Positions 34,155 to 42,704 of a DNA stretch of 45,323 bases are shown here, piece after piece; the stretch's first letter is position 1; each line of letters starts with the position of its first letter. Made by a program: the position numbers and the translations under genes. This DNA comes from Phycisphaerae bacterium (GTDB taxonomy: Bacteria; Planctomycetota; Phycisphaerae; FEN-1346; JAACEH01), in contig JAAYDY010000102.1 of NCBI GenBank assembly GCA_012729015.1, positions 1-45,323 of the forward strand, written 5' to 3'. The notes under the pieces were generated by a model. It was not told the origin of the DNA. It made no database searches and saw nothing but the letters and a program-made list of their open reading frames with translations.

Positions 34155-36557
34155 ATGCGCCAACTGATGCCCACAACTGTCCTGGCCACTGCTCTCTCTC
34201 TGCTGGCGTGCGGCATTGCGGCTGCGCAGGGCCGATCGGCCGTCCAGGCGCCGCCGGCCTCGCGAGGTGTGTTGGTCGACGGGGGCCAGGGCGTGGATCG
34301 CCCCGCGCCTCGCATCTCCGAAGAGGCCGTCGAGCAAGCCATCAGGCTCAAGGTGAAGTCGCTGTACAACACCATGAAGCCGCAAGGCCACTGGGAACGG
34401 TTTCCGAGCCGCGACGGCCTGGGCAGCTCCGACTGTCGCGAGTACGGCGGCCGGACGGCACTGGTTGTGCTGGCCCTGCTCTATGCCGACGAGGACTGGA
34501 AGAACGATACGCTGACCAAGCCGCTGAAGTTCCTGATGGAGACCGAACTCACCGGAACGTATGCAGTGAGCCTGCGCGCCAGCGTCTGGTCGAAGATCAA
34601 GGATCCCAAGTTCCGCCAGTTGCTCAAGGCCGATGCCCGGTTCCTGATCGACGCGATGACGCAGCCTGACGGCACGATCAACGGGTTCTTCTCCTACGGC
34701 AGGCCCGGCAGTTCCAACGGGGACCACTCCAACACGCAGTACGGCGTGCTGGGCCTTCGCGACGCAGCCATCCGCGGCATCGAGATCGATCCCAAGTACT
34801 GGAAGGCCATCGAAGATCACATGATCCAGTTGCAGTACCCCAACGGCGGCTGGTCGTACGTGACTGCCATGGGCCTGAGCGACAGGGAACCGTACGAGAA
34901 CATGACCGTATCGGGGCTGGCCAACCTGTACATCACGCTGGACCGCCTGAGCGCCGGCTACGAGGGGCGATTCAACGGCAAGTCGGCCAAGGGGTGTGGA
35001 CATCGTCAACCGCCCCCGGCGATCGAGAAGGCCAAGGGCTGGCTCGATGCCCACATGGCGGAGTGCATGCAGACGTCGAACCTGTACTTCCTTTACGGGC
35101 TGGAACGCTGCGGCAGCGCCAGCGGGCGCAAGACCTTCGGCGGCCTCAATTGGTTCGAGGAGGGGGCCCTCTGGATCATCGCCAATCAGCAGCCGGATGG
35201 TTCGAACAAGCAGAAGTACGGCTTGGAGTGCGGCACCAGTTGGGCCCTGCTGTTTCTCTGCAAGGGGCGCGGCCCGGTGCTCTTCAACAAGCTCGACACC
35301 GGCGCCGACTGGCAGAACGATCCTCTCGACATTCCCAACCTCTCCGCCTGGATCGGCGAGGAACTCGAGCAACGCATCAACTGGCAGGTCGTCGACCTCA
35401 AGGATCCCGTTCACACCTGGCTCGACGCGCCTATCCTCTTCTTCAACGGACACGATCTCCCCAGGTTCACCGACGAACAGAAGAAGAAGCTTCGCCTTTA
35501 CACGGATTCCGGCGGCACCCTCGTCGCCGAAGCCTGCTGCTCGGCCGAGAAGTTCACGCGAGGCTTCCGCGACCTGGCCAGGGAGGTCTGGCCCGAGTGG
35601 GAGCTCCAGCTCCTCGACCGCACGCACCCCGTCGTCGCGGAAGCCCACTTCGCCGTCAGGGAGAACCTTCCACGCATCTATCACCTAAACGACGGCTGCC
35701 GTTCCCGCGTCTTCCTGATTGCCGGCGACATGTCGTGTGCCTGGCAACAGAACATCAACACGGCCTACAAGCACTACTTCCAGTGTGGCCTGAACCTGGC
35801 CCGCTACGCCAGCGACAAGCGGATGATGCGCAACCGCCTGTTCTTCCAGCCGTGGGAACTCGATGAACTGCGCGCCAAGGGCAAGCCCGTGCCACAGGTG
35901 AAACCCGATCGCGGCAAAGCCCGTCTGGTCGACTGGCCGACCGACGGCCGCCGCTCGACCGACATCCGGGCGATGCGCCACCTGGCCGAATCGCTCGATG
36001 CCGACGTCAACGTGGCCCTGGAGGTTACCACGCTCAGCGATCAGAACCTGGGCGACCTCACAGGCATCACGGTGCTGCACATGAGCGGACACCACAGCTT
36101 TGCCGTGAGCGACGAGAATCTGGCCAAGGTGCGGAGGTTCCTCGACGACGGCGGGCTGCTGTGGGCCGATGCCCAGTGCGGACGCAAGGAGTTCGACGAG
36201 TCGTTCCGGACTTTCGCAGCCAGGTTGCTGCCGGGGCGGCCGTTGCAGGGCGTGTTGGCGACAGACCCCGTCATCACGGGCCAGGGCCTGGGCCGGGAGG
36301 GGTTCAACGTGTCGGAGGTCGTCTACAAGCGGGTGCTGCGATTCGAACTGCAGGCGCCGAAGCTGGAGGAAATCCGGGTGAACGGGCGCCGCGTGGTGCT
36401 GTATTCGCCCTTGGACCTGACGTGCGGTCTGGACGGCCACGATTGCTGGGCCTGTCGTGGTCCCGAGCGTAACGAATGTCTGAAGATGGGCGTTAACATC
36501 GTCCTGTCGGCCATGGGCGAGGCCGAGAGGCCACACGAGAATGTCGCTGGGAACTGA
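34155..36557 (+). CDS. secreted toroid/DUF4159 protein (paralogue of 11503-13941)
   Basis: The 800-aa protein has a signal peptide (1-25). Toroid repeats follow to about 380 (TQPDGTINGFFSYG, QLQYPNGGWSYV, ANQQPDGSNKQKYG). A DUF4159-like Rossmann domain (400-575) reads LEQRINWQVVDLKDP, WLDAPILFFNGHD and LRLYTDSGGTLVAEA. A second DUF4159-like domain (about 620-795) reads ITVLHMSGHHSF and VRRFLDDGGLLWADAQCGRKEFDESF. The junction LFLCKGRGPVLFNKLDTG...DW matches LFLSQGRVPITFNKLERPGTDW in the 11503-13941 protein, so the two are paralogues. The start was set at ATG 34155 (TGAGGA upstream, signal peptide begins MRQLMP). Here it lies between GH1 and GH3 genes, suggesting a role in glycan handling at the cell surface. 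Confidence 0.85.
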   Translation: MRQLMPTTVLATALSLLACGIAAAQGRSAVQAPPASRGVLVDGGQGVDRPAPRISEEAVEQAIRLKVKSLYNTMKPQGHWERFPSRDGLGSSDCREYGGRTALVVLALLYADEDWKNDTLTKPLKFLMETELTGTYAVSLRASVWSKIKDPKFRQLLKADARFLIDAMTQPDGTINGFFSYGRPGSSNGDHSNTQYGVLGLRDAAIRGIEIDPKYWKAIEDHMIQLQYPNGGWSYVTAMGLSDREPYENMTVSGLANLYITLDRLSAGYEGRFNGKSAKGCGHRQPPPAIEKAKGWLDAHMAECMQTSNLYFLYGLERCGSASGRKTFGGLNWFEEGALWIIANQQPDGSNKQKYGLECGTSWALLFLCKGRGPVLFNKLDTGADWQNDPLDIPNLSAWIGEELEQRINWQVVDLKDPVHTWLDAPILFFNGHDLPRFTDEQKKKLRLYTDSGGTLVAEACCSAEKFTRGFRDLAREVWPEWELQLLDRTHPVVAEAHFAVRENLPRIYHLNDGCRSRVFLIAGDMSCAWQQNINTAYKHYFQCGLNLARYASDKRMMRNRLFFQPWELDELRAKGKPVPQVKPDRGKARLVDWPTDGRRSTDIRAMRHLAESLDADVNVALEVTTLSDQNLGDLTGITVLHMSGHHSFAVSDENLAKVRRFLDDGGLLWADAQCGRKEFDESFRTFAARLLPGRPLQGVLATDPVITGQGLGREGFNVSEVVYKRVLRFELQAPKLEEIRVNGRRVVLYSPLDLTCGLDGHDCWACRGPERNECLKMGVNIVLSAMGEAERPHENVAGN

Positions 36558-36624
36558 GACACGGAGTCCGTGGGTCAGGCTATCGCGGAGACGTGACAGG
36601 GCGGGGGAATACGGGGTGAGCACG

Positions 36625-38775
36625 ATGCAGACGAGATCGATCAATCTTCGTGTTGATGAGTTGCTGGCCCGGATGACGCTCGAAGAGAAAGTCGGGCAGA
36701 TGACTCAGGTCGGCGTATTGCAGGACGAGCACGTCGAGATGGTACGTTCCGGGGCGATCGGGTCGTCGATCGTCGCCAGCAGTGCCTGGGCCGGTCACGA
36801 GGACCAGCCGGATGTGGTGGTTGACCGGCTCAACGAATGGCAGCGGCTCGCTGTCCAGGAGTCGCGTCTGGGCATCCCGCTGCTGATGGCCCGGGACGTC
36901 ATCCACGGATTCCGCACGATCTTTCCGATTCCACTCGGGCAAGCCGCCACGTGGTCGCCGGAACTGGTCGAACGCGGCGCAGCGGTCGCAGCCCGCGAGG
37001 CGGCGGGTGTTGGCATCCATTGGACCTTTGCGCCCATGGTGGACATAGCCCGCGACCCGCGCTGGGGCCGCATCGCCGAGGGCTATGGTGAGGATCCGGT
37101 GCTTGCATCGGCGATGGCAGCGGCCGCGGTCCGCGGATTCCAGGGCGATGATCCCGCAGCGCCGGACCGCCTGATGGCCTGTGCCAAGCACTTTGCGGCC
37201 TACGGCGCCTCCGAGGGCGGCAGAGACTACGACACGGTGGATGTGTCCGAACGGACCTTGCGTGACGTGCATCTGCCGAGCTTCCGCGCGGCCGTTCGCG
37301 CCGGCGTCGGCACGCTGATGTCAGCGTTTCATGAGATCGGCGGCGTTCCCGTTACGGCCAATTCGCACCTGCTCACGGGCATTCTGCGCCGGGAGTGGGG
37401 TTTTGACGGCTTGGTCATCAGCGACTGGAATGCCGTGGCGGAGTTGATCGACCATGGTGTGGCCCGCGACCGCCGCGATGCCGCGCGACTGGCCGTCCTG
37501 GCCGGAGTCGATGTGGACATGTGCTCCGGGTGCTATCGCGATCATCTGGCCGAGCTCGTCCGATCCAATGATGTGCCCGCAGCGACGGTAGACGATAGCG
37601 TGCGCCGCATCCTGCGGACGAAGTTCCGTCTCGGCCTGTTCGAGCAGCCATTCACTGACAATCACAGATCCCGAACGATCCTGCACTGCGCCGAGCATGT
37701 GGCTGCCGCGCGAGAGACGGCCGCCGCCGGCATCGTCCTGCTGCGTAACGAAGGCGGACTGCTGCCGTTGGGCAAACGGTGCAGCCGTCTTGTGATTGCC
37801 GGGCCACTGGCCCAGGCCCGTCGGGAGCTCTTCGGAACCTGGACGCTGAACGGGGTCGAGAGCGACGTGGCAGCCATCGCCGACTGCGTGCGTCAGACGG
37901 CGCCTCGGGGGATGACTGTGACTGCCGTCGGGGGTCTGGTGGACGAGATCTGCTCCGCGGCGCGCAAGAGCGATATGGTGGTTCTGGTCGTCGGCGAGCA
38001 TCCGAATCGTTCGGGCGAGGCCCACTCCGTCGACCAACTGGGTCTGCCTCCTGGACAGGGAGAACTGGTTCGGACGCTGGCCGCCCTCTGCAAGCCGCTG
38101 ATCCTGGTGGTCGTCAGCGGCCGGCCGCTTGCTCTGACCTGGGAGGCCGAGCACGTTCCGGCGATCCTGTGGACCTTTCATCCCGGCGGGGAAGGCGGCC
38201 CAGCCGTGGCCGATGCACTGTTTGGACGGATTAACCCGAGCGGCCGTCTGCCTGTCACGATGCCACGAAGCGTCGGCCAGATTCCGCTCTACTACTCGCG
38301 GAAGAACACGGGCCGCCCTCCGGCGACCTGTCGGTTCCGGTCGCACTACATCGAGGGGAGCTATCGGCCGCTGTTCCCCTTTGGCTTCGGTCTCAGCTAC
38401 ACACGCTTCGAGTATTCCGACTTGGAGCTATCGGCTGCGACCATGTCCGCCGACGGCCAGGTCTGCGTGGCGGCGCGAGTGACCAACGTCGGCGACCGGT
38501 CCGGTGACGAGGTCGTGCAGCTCTATGTCCGCGATCTGGTGGGCAGCGTCACACGCCCGGTGGCCGAGTTGAAGAGCTTCCGCCGCATTCGCCTGGAACC
38601 TGGCGAGGGCCGTCGCGTGGAGTTTGTCCTCCGCCCGGAGCATCTGGCCTTCTGGCGACTCGACGGCACCTGGGGCGCCGAGGCCGGCGAGTTCACGGTT
38701 CGCATCGGTCCCAATGCTGTCGAGGGACTTGAAGGCCGGTTCACACTGGACAACGCTGTGGCCCAGGCCGAGTGA
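36625..38775 (+). CDS. GH3 beta-glucosidase-like enzyme
   Basis: The 716-aa family 3 enzyme has the barrel domain (about 10-300) with PLLMARDVIHGFRTIFP, RDPRWGRIAEGYGEDP, KHF (188-190) and the nucleophile in LVISDWNAV (D267). The alpha/beta sandwich domain follows (about 350-560: GIVLLRNEGGLLPL, VVLVVGEHPNRSGEAHS, LWTFHPGGEGGPAVADALFG). A fibronectin-III-like C-terminal domain ends it (NVGDRSGDEVVQLYVRD). The set is typical of BglX-like beta-glucosidases and beta-xylosidases. It lacks a signal peptide. ATG 36625 is preferred; GTG 36616, with GGGGGA before it, is possible. It starts 67 bp after the toroid gene. Confidence 0.93.
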   Translation: MQTRSINLRVDELLARMTLEEKVGQMTQVGVLQDEHVEMVRSGAIGSSIVASSAWAGHEDQPDVVVDRLNEWQRLAVQESRLGIPLLMARDVIHGFRTIFPIPLGQAATWSPELVERGAAVAAREAAGVGIHWTFAPMVDIARDPRWGRIAEGYGEDPVLASAMAAAAVRGFQGDDPAAPDRLMACAKHFAAYGASEGGRDYDTVDVSERTLRDVHLPSFRAAVRAGVGTLMSAFHEIGGVPVTANSHLLTGILRREWGFDGLVISDWNAVAELIDHGVARDRRDAARLAVLAGVDVDMCSGCYRDHLAELVRSNDVPAATVDDSVRRILRTKFRLGLFEQPFTDNHRSRTILHCAEHVAAARETAAAGIVLLRNEGGLLPLGKRCSRLVIAGPLAQARRELFGTWTLNGVESDVAAIADCVRQTAPRGMTVTAVGGLVDEICSAARKSDMVVLVVGEHPNRSGEAHSVDQLGLPPGQGELVRTLAALCKPLILVVVSGRPLALTWEAEHVPAILWTFHPGGEGGPAVADALFGRINPSGRLPVTMPRSVGQIPLYYSRKNTGRPPATCRFRSHYIEGSYRPLFPFGFGLSYTRFEYSDLELSAATMSADGQVCVAARVTNVGDRSGDEVVQLYVRDLVGSVTRPVAELKSFRRIRLEPGEGRRVEFVLRPEHLAFWRLDGTWGAEAGEFTVRIGPNAVEGLEGRFTLDNAVAQAE

Positions 38776-38846
38776 GCCGCCACATGGCGGTATCCACCAC
38801 CCGGTCGGGGCGAAGTCAGCAGTTCGCCCGATGGAAGGACAACCTG

Positions 38847-41800
38847 ATGCCCCTGCACAGACCGCTGAACCAAAGCCTGTTCGCCCACCCGCCGGCGGAT
38901 TGCCGCGGCGTTGTCCTCTGGATGCTTAATGATGAACTTGAGTTGCCTGAACTGCTGCGGCAACTGGAGGAAATCAAGTCGGCCGGCTGGGGAGCGGTCA
39001 TCACCAGAACCTTCTTCGGGCTGCGCACGCGGTATTTAAGCGACGAGTGGATGGCGATGCTCGATGCGATCGTTGGCAAGGCTGAGACCTTGGGGCTTGC
39101 AGTCTGGTTCCAGGCCGGCTACATGCCCGGCGGCATCCCCGACCTGGACCGTCGCATGGCCCTGATGGCGGTGGACCGGCGCCCTGCGGGCGAGCCGATT
39201 CCCGAAGGCCGTCGGGTGCTGCGGGAAGAAGACGGCTATCGCTACGTGGAGTACCCGATTGACCACGTTCTCGACCTGTTGAATCCGGCGGCCGTCGAGG
39301 AATATCTGGACAAGGCCTATCGTCAGCCTTGGCAGGGCCGTTTCGGTCGCCACTTCGGTCGCACCATCCAGGCGATCTGGGTGGATGAGCCTCATTTCCA
39401 GCCGCCGCTGCTCCCGTGGGGCGACCGTCTTCAGCGGAAATTCGCCCAGCGATGGGGCTACCCGTTGATGGATCATCTGCCCGAACTGTTCGCTCCGGTG
39501 GGGGACTATCAGAAGGTCCGACACCACTTCTGGCGCACCGTGCAGGAGGTCTTCCTGGCCGGGTACTTCGAACCTGTCAGCCGCTGGTGCCGAAAGCACC
39601 ACGTACGGTTCAGCGGGCACCTGATGGGCGAGGACACGCTGAACAACCAGATCGCATGGACAGCGGCCTGCATGCCGTGCTACGAGTACATGGACACTCC
39701 CGGCATTGATCACCTGACGATGAGCCTCCGCTGGCCGACAGGGCACAAGAAGTTCATCCTGACGCCCAAGCAATGCACCAGCGCCGCCGCCCAGGCGGAC
39801 AGGCCGCAGGTGCTCGCCGAGATCTATGGAGTCAGTTCCAGTCATCTCACGTTCGAGCGCCGGCGAAAGATCGCCCAGTGGATGATGGGGCTGGGCATCA
39901 ACCAGATCTGCTACCACGGAGCCTTCTACTCCATGCGCGGCCGGCGTAAGCGGCTCTTCGTCCCGCACATGTCGTACCAGCAGCCATGGTGGCCCGACAA
40001 TCGCCTGGCGACCGATCACTGCGCACGGCTCTCCTACGCGCTTCAGCAGGGACGCCCCCTGGCCGACATCCTGCTGCTTCACCCCGTCGAGTCTGTGGCC
40101 GGGCTGTACGATGCCACAACCATGTCGCACCCCCACAATGTTCGCACGGAGTCCGATGCGGTCCGCTCTCTTGACGACCGGTTCGTCCACCTGTGCGACG
40201 CCCTGCTTTCGATACAGCGGGATTTCCACTTCGGTGACGAGCACCTGTTATCTCGACATGCCCGTGTGAGCGACGGACGGCTCCTTGTCGGGCGGTCCCA
40301 GTACCGTCTGGTGATTCTGCCGGAGATGATTACGATTCGCGCCACCACGCTGCAACTCCTGAAGGAGTTCGCGGCCGCGGGTGGAAGCATCCTGGCCGCC
40401 GGGACTCTGCCGCAACGCGTCGATGGCGAACTGAATGCCCAAGCGGATGATCTGGCAGCGATCGTCCGGAGAGTTGACAGCACGCCGGGGTCGTTGCGGT
40501 CGGCGCTCGATCCAGTGCTGCCGCCAAGGCTCTCCATCTCTTCCACTGGCAACCCCGGCGCCGCAGACGCCCTCGCCCATGTTCGGCAGCTCGAAGGCGG
40601 CAGCCGACTGTTTTTTCTCGTCAATACCAGCGGCGAGACCCCCATCGAGGGGCAACTGTCGTTGGCCGGTCGTGGCGTGGTCGAGTCCTGGGATCCGCAG
40701 ACGGGCCAGGTGTCACGCCCGCCCCAGTGGACCAGCGGCTGCTGCACCATCACTCCGCTGTCGCTCGCTCCGCTTGGGTCGGCCCTCTTGACGTTGGATT
40801 CCGATCAACCGTCGATCGACGTGGCCCCCCCGGAATGGCATACCGTGCGAACGATCACGGCCACTGGCCGAGGGCGACTCCGCCGACTCGCGCCCAATGC
40901 GCTCACGCTCGACGTGTGCCGCTACCGACAGGGCGACGGCCCTTGGAGCCAGCCTCTGCCGGTTGTTTATGTGCAGCGGCTTCTGAACGAAGCTCGGTAC
41001 CGCGGTCCGGTCACCGTGCAATTCACGTTCCACGCCGACCGGGTCCCGCCGGTCGTTCAACTGGTCGTCGAGGACGCCGCGCAGTACCAGATCGCCGTCA
41101 ACGGCCAGCCCGTGACATACCGTGGCCTGCCCTATTACCTCGACCGGTCATTCCATCCCATCGAGGTGACTGAGGTGGTGAGGCTGGGACGGAACACCGT
41201 GGAGCTCAGGACCGAATTCCAGCCGCTGACGATACCCCGGTTCCCGTTGGCGAGTCTCTTTGAGGTTCAGACGGGTACCGAACTCGAGGCGGTCTACCTT
41301 ATTGGCGATTTCGCCGTCAAAGGCCAGAGGTCGCCCCACACGCCACCGTCCGGGTGCGTTCGCTATCTGCCCCGGTTCTCCCTCCACCCGGAGCACCAGG
41401 ATACCGAGGGCGATCTGATCGCGGACGGCTACCCCTTTTACGCCGGGCGGCTCCTGCTCAGCGAGACCGTGCCCCTGACGGAGCCTGCGGAAGGACAGCG
41501 CGTGCTCCTGGAACTGGATTCCTTGAATGCCGCTCTGGTCAGAGTCCGCCTCAACGGTCATGCCGCTGGAGTCCTGGCCTGGGCACCCTATGAGCTCGAC
41601 GTGACCGCATTCATACACGAGGGCGACAACGAACTCGAGCTGGAACTGGTCAGCACGCTCAGGAATCTTCTTGGGCCCCATCACCGTCCCAGCGGCGAGC
41701 CCGACAGTACCTGGGCGACGGCGTTCAATTACACGCCCCCGTCCAGAGCTTCGCATGGCGAGAAGAACGCTGATACGTGGTCGGACGACTATCTCTTCGT

Positions 41801-41915
41801 GCACTTTGGGCCACAACGTCCGGTCCGCCTGCACTATCAGGAGCTTCACCTGGTTCCGGGGCAGAGGAAGGACAGGGCAGGGGCTCAGGGGCATGAGGAT
41901 CCGCATCCAGCGTAA
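38847..41915 (+). CDS. GH106-like alpha-L-rhamnosidase-type hydrolase
   Basis: The 1022-aa protein starts with the pattern of GH106-type enzymes: FAHPPADCRGVVLWMLNDELELPELLRQLEEIKSAGWGAV, then YLSDEWMAMLDAIVGKAETLGLAVWF. AIWVDEPHF (near 185) and HHVRFSGHLMGED carry candidate acidic residues. A beta-galactosidase-trimer-like middle and two jelly-roll regions (about 690-780 and 880-980, LLELDSLNAALVRVRLNGHAAGVLAWAPYELDVT) follow. Known GH106 enzymes remove alpha-L-rhamnose, so a rhamnose-containing substrate is possible. ATG 38847 has GGAAGGA 7 bp before it. There is no signal peptide. It is the last gene of the run, 71 bp after GH3. Confidence 0.8.
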   Translation: MPLHRPLNQSLFAHPPADCRGVVLWMLNDELELPELLRQLEEIKSAGWGAVITRTFFGLRTRYLSDEWMAMLDAIVGKAETLGLAVWFQAGYMPGGIPDLDRRMALMAVDRRPAGEPIPEGRRVLREEDGYRYVEYPIDHVLDLLNPAAVEEYLDKAYRQPWQGRFGRHFGRTIQAIWVDEPHFQPPLLPWGDRLQRKFAQRWGYPLMDHLPELFAPVGDYQKVRHHFWRTVQEVFLAGYFEPVSRWCRKHHVRFSGHLMGEDTLNNQIAWTAACMPCYEYMDTPGIDHLTMSLRWPTGHKKFILTPKQCTSAAAQADRPQVLAEIYGVSSSHLTFERRRKIAQWMMGLGINQICYHGAFYSMRGRRKRLFVPHMSYQQPWWPDNRLATDHCARLSYALQQGRPLADILLLHPVESVAGLYDATTMSHPHNVRTESDAVRSLDDRFVHLCDALLSIQRDFHFGDEHLLSRHARVSDGRLLVGRSQYRLVILPEMITIRATTLQLLKEFAAAGGSILAAGTLPQRVDGELNAQADDLAAIVRRVDSTPGSLRSALDPVLPPRLSISSTGNPGAADALAHVRQLEGGSRLFFLVNTSGETPIEGQLSLAGRGVVESWDPQTGQVSRPPQWTSGCCTITPLSLAPLGSALLTLDSDQPSIDVAPPEWHTVRTITATGRGRLRRLAPNALTLDVCRYRQGDGPWSQPLPVVYVQRLLNEARYRGPVTVQFTFHADRVPPVVQLVVEDAAQYQIAVNGQPVTYRGLPYYLDRSFHPIEVTEVVRLGRNTVELRTEFQPLTIPRFPLASLFEVQTGTELEAVYLIGDFAVKGQRSPHTPPSGCVRYLPRFSLHPEHQDTEGDLIADGYPFYAGRLLLSETVPLTEPAEGQRVLLELDSLNAALVRVRLNGHAAGVLAWAPYELDVTAFIHEGDNELELELVSTLRNLLGPHHRPSGEPDSTWATAFNYTPPSRASHGEKNADTWSDDYLFVHFGPQRPVRLHYQELHLVPGQRKDRAGAQGHEDPHPA

Positions 41916-42079
41916 CGAGGACCCGGGCCAGGTACATGGCGAGGTCTGGGCCCATCACGCCTCCAGCCCCCACCGTCCGGCGTGCGGCGATGCAACAGAA
42001 CCTGCCAACCAGGTCGAATCATGAAACGCCTTGCGCTCCAGTCGCAACACGTCGTTAGGCCTCGCTCTTCAGCGGCCAG

Positions 42080-42541
42080 CTAGACTTCTTTCTTGTCGGG
42101 AGGTGGAACCTGATCGTCGGAGATGTGTGCCGACGCTTCCAGATGGGCGGCTTTCCGCTTGCGGCGAAAGAGGGTCGCAATGAGCGTGGGCTGGTCGACA
42201 GTCTCTGATTGGACAGAGATGTCGTGCAGCAGAAAGTAGTTGAGGATGGTACGAATCGCGATGATTGCAGCCAACTGCCCAATGTCCGTCCATGTCGGGG
42301 CAAGCGTAGTCTTGAGAATGCTGGCACCAATGAGGAAGCCAAGCGCGAGGGAGAACGAGTGGCCGAGTTCCAGCCGACTCTCCCTTATTGCCGCAGCAGA
42401 CCGGCCGGGAGTGAGCGCGTCCCGGAGGAAGATCCTGAGGGCTTTGGCAATGCCGATCGTGATGACGACCATCGCCAGAAACTGGCACACTGCGACAACG
42501 ATGGTGTTCGCGAACCGCAAGACCTCCTGCACCTGCTCCAT
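42080..42541 (-). CDS. DUF1622 family membrane protein
   Basis: The 153-aa protein has membrane helices at about 12-35, 62-80 and 88-105. It carries the DUF1622 signature LGFLIGASILKTTLAPTWTDIGQLAAIIAIRTILNYFLLHDI. Function is unknown for the family. The C-terminal tail is basic, then acidic. ATG 42541 has GGGGGA 7 bp upstream; the upstream ATG 42586 is less likely. It is convergent with the glycosidase cluster, and the 164-bp gap between them holds nothing clear. Confidence 0.85.
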   Translation of the reverse strand: MEQVQEVLRFANTIVVAVCQFLAMVVITIGIAKALRIFLRDALTPGRSAAAIRESRLELGHSFSLALGFLIGASILKTTLAPTWTDIGQLAAIIAIRTILNYFLLHDISVQSETVDQPTLIATLFRRKRKAAHLEASAHISDDQVPPPDKKEV

Positions 42542-42704
42542 GTGGACGTCCCCCTGATTCCGTTCCGAAATGTGTCCGCCGGCCAATGACTAGGAGATGT
42601 CGGCAACCGAGTTCAACGTGCCAAAGCGGTTCGGAACTGACGACGAGTTCTCCTCGTCAATGGCTTGCTCCCCCTGACATCGCACGGCACCGCCGCCACG
42701 TGTC

